This document shows, in pieces, positions 52,383-61,282 of a stretch of DNA of 64,000 nt. The stretch's first letter is position 1. Every line of letters begins with the position of its first letter. The notes beneath the pieces are model-generated. The model saw only the letters and a list, made by a program, of their open reading frames with translations, was not told the origin of the DNA and searched no databases. A program made the translations under genes and the position numbers. The stretch is from Plecoglossus altivelis (taxonomy: Eukaryota; Chordata; Actinopteri; Osmeriformes; Plecoglossidae): assembly GCA_036571765.1 (NCBI GenBank), contig BROE01000006.1, forward strand, positions 13,570,783 to 13,634,782. Direction: 5' to 3'.

Positions 52383-54864
52383 GGGGGGTTGGCTGGGTTG
52401 AGATGAGCTAAGAGTCTTAGCCGAGTGACTTTGAACTGTGAAGATAACACAGAGGCTGGCTTCACAGCAGGGTTGTGCTCTCTGACACACTAGAAGACAC
52501 AGGCAGTGGGACTGAGTGGTCGGGCTGTACAGAGCTCCGCTCTGCCAGGGCCTTTCATCAGCTCACTGCATTCTGACGTTACATCAGATGCTAGACTGCA
52601 CTCTTTGCCCAAACCTTCTTCTCTCTCTCGCCGTTCAACACTTGAAATGTAAAGATATGACATGAGAAGCTTGGGAGACTGCTTGATCAGGGTTTTAACG
52701 AGGCCATGAAACGACCGAGCTGTTCTGACGATTCCTTTTACGATGGCTGTGCTAATGTTTTACTGAGCAGCACTTGAACTATGATTGGACCAGACCAGAC
52801 TTTATGTAGACCATTTTCATTTGTAATTTTTTGGGGGGTAGGTCCCATCTTAAGATGAGGGGGTCACTAAATATATATATATATATATATACACAGTATA
52901 TATATATTGCGTGTGTCCTGATTACACTTCTGATGTAGACTTAGTGCTGATGAAGGATGGAGGGAGATGTGAAAAAAGAAATTCCATCAGGGAAAAAAGA
53001 GGACGAGGGGGCAGAGGGATGGAGGGGTGGTGACATGGTCTGAGGCAGAGAGACAGGCAGAGAGACACATGGGCACACAGGCAGATACGAAGGCCAGCAG
53101 ACAAGCAGGCAGAAGACAGACAGACAAACAGACAGACAACCATGCAGGCGTGCATTGCTCTTCCAGAATCCTGCTTACGAGTTCTCACAAGGGGCTTAGA
53201 GAGACTGAAAATGCACTTCCAGATACACACACATACATACACACACACATACATGTACACACACATACACACACACAGTGCCAGGGTGTGGGCCAGTGAG
53301 ACTCCCAGAACGAGGAGTTACAGAGGGAAGGAGGGAGGGAGCTGGCAACGGAGGGGAAATGAAAGCGAGGGAGGGAGGAGAGGCAGAAAGAAGGGATTAG
53401 ACAGCCCCGCTGCCAGAACACCAGGCCAACAACAGTTAGAGCTCAGGGGTGAGTCTGGCCGCACCGTAGCCAGGACAACCACCTCACTCTCTCTCTCTCC
53501 CTCCATCTCTCGTTCTCTCCGGTGATCTCTCGCTTTCTCTCTCTTTCTGTCTCTTTCCCTCCTTTATTATCGCTCTCTCGCTCGCTCTCTGTTTCTGTCT
53601 CCACGAATCCTCTGTTCCCAACTCTTTTTGCTCTCTCACTTGACCAATGGAAAACCAGAGAGCCTTTAAGTAGCATCTCCTCCAGAGCCTGGTTGGCTGG
53701 CTGGGTCCTGACCATGCCCCTCACCAGGTTAGTGAACCTGGCCGTCTGTAGAGCTGCTTCAGGGAGGGCTGCTGTCTCCTTCACAGTCAGTGCCCCACTT
53801 CCTCCGTCTATCCCCACCTTTCCGGAAGACTCCGGTTCAACCTGCCGGAACAATTAGATGTCCCCTCCGTTGTGTTTGTGCTCTCCTGCAGGCATCCTCG
53901 GAAGGCCTTCTGCACTCGTTCACCACATCTGCACTTATCCCTCCCTCCTTCCCTTCCCGCCGGCTGGCCTCTGTCTCGACCACATCCTAGATGACTGTGT
54001 TGGAGGGGGGGAGGAGGGGGGGGGAGTTGTTTCCGCTCTTGTTTCGCTCTTCTTCATTTTTAATCTCCCCTTCGCTTGCGTGATCGCCGCGGCGCAAAGA
54101 CGCACCCCCTGGAAGGCTGTTTGTTTCAGACTGCTCTTATCCCGATTGCATAAAACCTGACAACCACCTCTCCTTTCTCTCGGCGCGTCGCACCGTGTCT
54201 CTCGCTGGCTCTCTCCTCCTCTCTCTCCTTGGTCTACTTCTCTGTCTGTCTCCCTCTCTTTCTCCGTCTCCCTCTCTTCAGCGCTCTCTCCCTCGCGCGT
54301 ACCCCCAACCTCTCACGTACTGTTCTCTTCCCCTGTCACACTCTCTCTTTCCGTTTCATTTTACCTTTCGCTTCTCCCCCCTCCACCCCCCCCCCCCCCC
54401 CCCCCAGTTCTGAGATAGGGGCCTAGAAGAATGAGGTAGCCTCAGGGACTTCTACTACAAATCGACCATTTGTTTTTGGAAGTGCAATTACAGTCGTGGC
54501 TAAGTGCACTCTTCATGCTATTAATCCCCGGCAATTAATGTGCATGGCTCCATGACACGTATTGGCAGCCTCTCTCCAAGTGAGATTAATGTCGGGTGTT
54601 ACGGCACGCTATCCTGCCGTGGGGTTATCTTGTCTCAGCACATTGAACCGAGCGCGCTTAGAGCTGTGATCGTGGCGAGGAACGTCCGTCGTTCGCACTG
54701 GCCGTGTGCGTGTTGCGAGCGGAGGGGGGTACGCGTATGTAGGACTGTATATATGTGCTTGTTGCGGCCTTGTGTGACTTATTCTACCGGCTGGCCGTAC
54801 TCTCTGTTCTCTGATTCTGGGTGTCAGTTTAAAAGCTTCTTGGTTGCTCCAAGTGCGGCCCTTA

Positions 54865-54895
<31 letters not shown>

Positions 54896-55170
54896 CTGTG
54901 TGTGTGTGGCTCCAGGTCGTTGTCGGGACGCATTGTCGGGGGGGTGTGGTGGTTCTTCACCCTCATCATCATCTCGTCCTACACGGCCAACCTGGCAGCC
55001 TTCCTGACGGTGGAGAGGATGGTGTCTCCCATCGAGAGCGCCGAGGACCTGGCCAAGCAGACGGAGATCGCCTACGGCACGCTGGACGCCGGCTCCACCA
55101 AGGAGTTCTTCAGGGTGAGAGATGACCGCTGACACTCCCTGCACACCCTGGCGTATAGACACACACACAG

Positions 55171-55201
<31 letters not shown>

Positions 55202-57666
55202 AGGTTCCGCACGCAGCTCCACCCTGCGTCGCATAAACTCCTCCTCCAGCCAACCCACCTTAACGTCCTTCTCTCTCCCCCCCCCCTCCAGAGGTCAAAG
55301 ATCGCCGTGTTTGAGAAGATGTGGTCCTACATGAAGTCGGCCGACCCCTCCGTGTTCGTGAAGACCACGGCGGAGGGCGTGGTCCGCGTCCGCAAGTCCA
55401 AGGGCAAGTATGCCTACCTGCTGGAGTCCACCATGAACGAGTACATCGAGCAGAGGAAGCCCTGCGACACCATGAAGGTCGGGGGCAACCTGGACTCCAA
55501 GGGCTACGGCATCGCCACGCCCAAGGGCTCCCCCCTCAGGTAAGTCCCCGCCGCTGCACCCCCCCCCCCCCTCCACCCCGAGCACGACCAAGATCCAAGG
55601 TGTTCGATTCCTGCCTCTCATGCTGTGGGTGCTGTCAGTGTTTGTGGGCTGTTTCAGTGTGAGGGTGTGAGATGGCTCCGTGACAGAAGCTCTTCGCTTG
55701 CTCACTAGATCCTCTTGGACAGCGATAAAAGTCCAGAGAGAAATGAGTTCATGAAGCAGACTCTTCCAGTAGCTTCCAAAGTATAAATGCGAGTAAAACA
55801 TCAAGGGGCAGGATGAAGCAGGTATAAAAAAGAGGACACACTGTCCTATGGCTATTCTGGGTTTGGAGTTGTCAAGTCGAGTTGAATTTGACTTAATCTG
55901 TTTCGTGGAACATCAGGACCACATCCAAACTTTCCGGAAACAGGCTTGCCCCTAAGTTTTCTTTTTTTTGGAGAAAAACATCTCCCCCAACGCTGAAAAG
56001 CAGTCTAGTTATGCATGCTTGTGTGTGTGTGTGTGTGTGACAGAGTCTCGCCCAGGCTTGGGTTGGTGGCATCTGAGTGCTTTCAGAGGTGGTGGTGGGA
56101 ATAGGATAGGGTTTGAAAACCTTGCTTTTTTGCTGCCCTCTCATTGCTTTGTGAGGCTGCATCAGAGTTCACTGGACCAGCCTGCTACATTCGGCCTGCT
56201 TTGAAAATGTCATGGCTTCCTAGACTCATCTGCAGCCGGACACACGCGCGGGCATCCACACACACAGAGACACAGAAAGATAGGCTCACACCTGCACACA
56301 CTCTTACAAAAGAAAAAACACACACACATAGAAATGCATAAAGGCATGCTCACACACACACACACGTCATGATCACTATTGAGTATACTAACGTATCCCA
56401 TCTCAGAAGCCTTCCACGCCAGAACCGTCTATCCAGAGCTGTTTGCTTGCTGAGGCCTGGCCTCTGCTCTCCAGCCTCCCAGATGGAAGCACTCAGACAG
56501 CCAGCAGCACGTCCACACGGCCTCCAGCATGCTGCCGCACACACCAACACTGCGTTCGCTGGCTCTGCAGCTGACACACCACAACAGTCGTGCTTTCAGT
56601 TGCTCAGCAACCTGTTCCACATCTGCACCCCCACTCAACCAGCGTAGACCCCCTCCTCCCACCCTGGCAGGGTCCGGGGAACCTTTGAGGCCCTCGGACC
56701 CGCACGGCTACCCGACACGGACCCAGTGCCAAGGTATCTTGGTAGAGAAGACAAGTGTCTGATGTTAATTCTGTCCCACTAGACAGAATTATCAGCCTTT
56801 GTGATTTTAATTACGGGTTGAGTGGGCTGTATGATGTCCACCAGGGTCCATTCACTGATGCTGGAGACATCTGGAGAAGATGGAATTCGTTAAAGGATAA
56901 CGTCCACCTCTGATTGGCTGTATTGTACTGGATGAGACAGGCTCCATCTGAATCCTCGGAACATTGTCCAAGGGGCGGTAGTTGCTGCTAGACGACTAAA
57001 GATCCGGACAATTCCGGATCATTCAAATTGCTAAATGGACTTCGAATGATGTCTGGCATTAGTAGGCTTCCCTGTCATGCTCACGTTTGATATTGGGAGT
57101 CTGAATTCAATCAAGCCTGTATTGTTGTCAATCATGCGGTTATGTTCCATTCTGTATCACCAGACCTCCATCTAACTGGGCCTATTTAAAAAAATAAACT
57201 GAAGGCAATGACCATTTCCACAGTATCAACACTGCAGGTTTGATTGAGTGGAGACCAGAACAAAACACTAACACACTTCTTTGCTCGACAGGAAGTTGCA
57301 GAAGACTGTATCTCTTGCGAAAAGAATGTTGATGTTGTTGTTGTGCTCCAGTGACCCATTCTTGCCCTAACTCCCCCCAACCCTCCCCATATAACCCCCC
57401 ATCCCACCAGACACTCTCTTGCCACCCCACCATGGGCTGGGAGGCTGGACCTAGCCAGCTCCCCAGACCCCCTCAGGCCCCTCAGGACCCCGGGGGCCCC
57501 TAGCACACAGGCAGGCCCCAGCATCAAAGTGCATGTGGGCTCTCTCTCAGAGACACCTTCCTGTCTGAAACTGCTAGACTTCACTACCAAGACATGACAC
57601 AGCACAACTGTTGGTGTGTGTGTAGTGTGGTACACAGCCGACCCCCCGCCCCCTCCACACACTACA

Positions 57667-57703
<37 letters not shown>

Positions 57704-58793
57704 CCTAAAAGTAGAGAAGGAACAGAGAGTGACCACATGTCTCCAGAGTTACACCTTATCAGATGTCAGTCACATTCAGGTGAGAACTGCTGGCCAGCCA
57801 ACTGGCATGACTCACCAATATCATTAGACCACGTTTCTATGGTGACTCACATCCCAAGTGCTAACAAATGACAGGAGAATGAAAGAGGCTCCTCTTGATC
57901 GGTCTGTGTCTCTTTCCCTCACACACTCTGTCCTCACAACTGCCTTTCTGTCACCTGAGGACAACCGCCCCCCCATTGCAGCCCCATCCAGACATATACA
58001 GATCACTAACATATATCTAACATTTGTCAAACATTTATCAAACTTGGCCAGCATCAGCGTCTCCAGTATATCGACTGCACACAGCCCACTCTGTCTCCAC
58101 GCCAGTTCCCTCACAAACGGGGGGTGGCGATGTTTGACTCGATGTGTTCCTCCTCCATACATCACAACCACTCGTCCCAACCCCTCCTATACATATGTAC
58201 ATGTCCGTAACAGTCATGACCACGACGCTGACTATGATAATACAATTTTTTTTTCCCCCAATGCTGACCCCTATTGTCTCATTACTGTTTCAAGAAACCC
58301 AGTAAACCTGGCAGTGTTAAAACTGAACGAGCAGGGCCTGTTGGACAAACTGAAAAACAAATGGTGGTACGACAAGGGCGAGTGTGGCAGCGGGGGAGGG
58401 GACTCCAAGGTCAGACCCTGTGTGATATACCCAGCGGGTTACCACGGCAACTCGGGGGGGGGGGGTAACCGGCAAACTGACTGCTACTCCAAACACTCTG
58501 CGCCCCCTCAGCGCCCCCCTGCCCTCCCCCCTCCACTCTCCGCTGGCCGTACCTGTGTGGAGGAAGTGGCGGGGGTTTTGGGGGGGTTGCGAAGGTTAGC
58601 TGGCTGGTCTCTGCTTCACAGTGACCGTAGCTGGATCTTTTCTTCTCTCTCTCTTTGCTTCTCTTTCTCTGTCTCTGTCATTCTCACTCTCTATCTGTCT
58701 CTCTTCTTCTCTGCCCCTCTCTCTTTCTCTGTTCTTTTCTTGTTGTGTCTGTCTCTTTATCTCTGTCTCTCCCCCTCTCTATATCTGTTTCTC

Positions 58794-58838
<45 letters not shown>

Positions 58839-61111
58839 CAGCCAAAGTAAACAGCCTTCCCTACTGGGATAGGTATCTGGGTCTGGAACGGTTTGAGTCC
58901 CATTTACACACACTCATGAATAGCTAATGATCGGGGGCATTCTCTGGTCCTCCAGTGTTCCAGTCTACACTGTTTAAAAAACACATTTCCAAATTCCTAA
59001 CACGGCATGTTTGTGGGGGGATGAAGGTCAGGTTAAAGGTGGGTTCACTCATCCCAGAGTGCAGTGGTGCCGGTTACCCCAAGTGATATTGTAATACACA
59101 TCTACCGCCTAGGGAGCATGGAGTATTAATGCATATCACTTTGATGTTGCTAATGATGTCTAGGCTATGTGCGTACACCTAAGCGTGCTTGTGTGTGCGT
59201 GTGTTATCTGTGAACCAACTAAACTTGAAATTGTTGATGGGTTGTGTTTATGCATATGTTCTTAATCAATAACATAAAATAACATGTTATGGTATGTTAT
59301 TTATGTTATTTCCCTGCCGTGAAGAATCCCAGTTAACCTAGCGGTGTTGAAGCTCAATGAGCAGGCCGTCTTAGACAAACTGAAAAACAAATGGTGGTAC
59401 GATAAAGGGGAGTGTGGCAGCAAGGACTCCGGAAGAAAGGTCAGTCTGAAACTCAGTCCTGCATCCTCACACCAACCCTGACCCCAGACCAGTGCTTACA
59501 CCCACAGCACCAAGCCTCTACACCCAGCCTCCCCGGGTTGTCGTCTTATTCCCACGGGTCCAATGAGGATTGATTGGCAATCATCCGTTCGGGTTACACC
59601 CCCCGCTCGCGTCTTATTCCGTCTTTTTTTCATTTTTTTTTCGCCAACGATCTCGATAGTATCTCTCCCTGACCCCAGAGCCATCGCTTTTATTATCACA
59701 AGCACCAGCCCTTACACCAACCTCTCTGGAAAACGTTACCCAAACCCCCCCTGACAACTCCAGAACCAGTGTACCTCCCCACAGCCACCACGCCACAATC
59801 CTCAGCTCTCCCCATCCAAGACCACTACCTCCCTTACCCTGAGGACCCAGACCAGTTTGCTTTCCACCGCTCCTTTCAGTCTGCCGCCAAAACGCATTAC
59901 CACCCCTCTTCACGTCTTTTCAGTATCCACCCTCCCCATACGCCTTACTACCCCTCACTGTGACTATATATTATCTCATATGTATTGGAATGCATACACC
60001 TGTGATTCACATCCGCGAACATCACCCGCCAACTGCTGCATGCATTCGCTCGTTTTATCTATGTTTACTAACACCTGTTCTAACGGCCTGAATGGCCTGG
60101 AGTACCCAAAGCCCTGAAACCTTTCTCCCCCGCCCGCCCAACCCCAAAAACGTCTTATTAACGCCTCATGTATTTTAAATGAAAAACATACAACCGCCTA
60201 TGCTATCCTTCATTCATCCCAACCGCCACCCAAACACCGCCCTGCACTGCCACCATCCTTGTGCCCCCCCCGACACACCCCTCCACCCCCCGCGAACGTT
60301 AAGACATTGTAACGCTAGGTGATGGAATGTTCCTTGTCCGTTTAAATAGGTGTAAATGTGACCAGCTGCCAAATACTGTGACAGCTCTCTTCCTACACAG
60401 AAGGTGGTTTAAATAGAACAGAACAGACCTCTGGAGCCTTGTGATTGGCTGCATGAGCCTTACCGACCTTCTAATATCTTTGGAAGAACTTATGATACCA
60501 CTTGAAGATGATGAACCTAAAAATAAATAAGTTCGAAAGTGTCTTGAGTGTCATGGCTAATATATAGCTGTAAATATGGACGCTCCATGTAAAATATGTG
60601 CTAATAGTATATAGCTAGTCTGTCAATAGCATGGTTTAAAATGACTTGTAATATTGTTATAGAGTCATTAAATTGGGTCACATTTAATATGCAAACATTG
60701 TTTCTCAGAAATGTTTTTGATGAAAGGGTTTAGGAAAGTCTTGCATATCCTTTTAAAGACTAGGAACCGTTTCTAAATGTATGCACTTGTGATGTTAACC
60801 TGTTGAATGTGTGGTGTGCGTGTTTAGTCATTTATACTGTTTTACTGTCTAATTTGTTGAGGAAATTGTGTTTTAACATGTATGTTCTGTGTGACTGTAT
60901 TTATTTATATGTTTGTGTGTGTATATGTGGGCGGGTCATCTTTGAGATTTTCTGTTCTGCACAGATTAATTGTATACAGAATATATATTTGTTGTGAGTA
61001 CATGTTTGCTGATATGTAAACTATATTTGTGTATATGTAAGGGTAGTACTGTTCTCCAGTTCTTCAGACTGTCAGTCTGCCTGCCTGTCTGTCTGTCTTT
61101 CAGTCAGTCTG

Positions 61112-61160
<49 letters not shown>

Positions 61161-61247
61161 ACGTCGATCAGTCAGTCTGCCTGCCTGCCTGCGTGCCTGC
61201 CTGCCAGTCTGTCTGTCGGTCGGTCAGTCTGTCTGCTTGTCTACACG

Positions 61248-61282
<35 letters not shown>

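Larger units (their letters stand above)
44825..54915 (+). other. gria1 intron 11 (about 10 kb, includes assembly gap)
   Basis: No gene recognised. Simple repeats at 45365-45530, 46640-46770, 47698-47880, 47925-48185, 48338-48605, 49180-49250, 50348-50440, 51410-51520, 52330-52380, 52869-52908 and 54190-54408. The gap is at 46945-47697. Unique AT-rich stretches at 50030-50260, 51820-51910, 52225-52315 and 54420-54620 are candidate conserved elements. The intron ends in a (TG)n run next to exon 12. Confidence 0.8.

Noticed and set aside
57858..58850. 330-codon + strand ORF containing the flop exon
   Set aside because: Only 58295-58409 is coding; the rest is intron and a CT repeat in the same frame by chance.
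58410..59324. Possible third flip/flop-like exon in intron 14
   Set aside because: No further PVNLAVLKL- or KNKWWYDKGE-like sequence seen between the two known copies.
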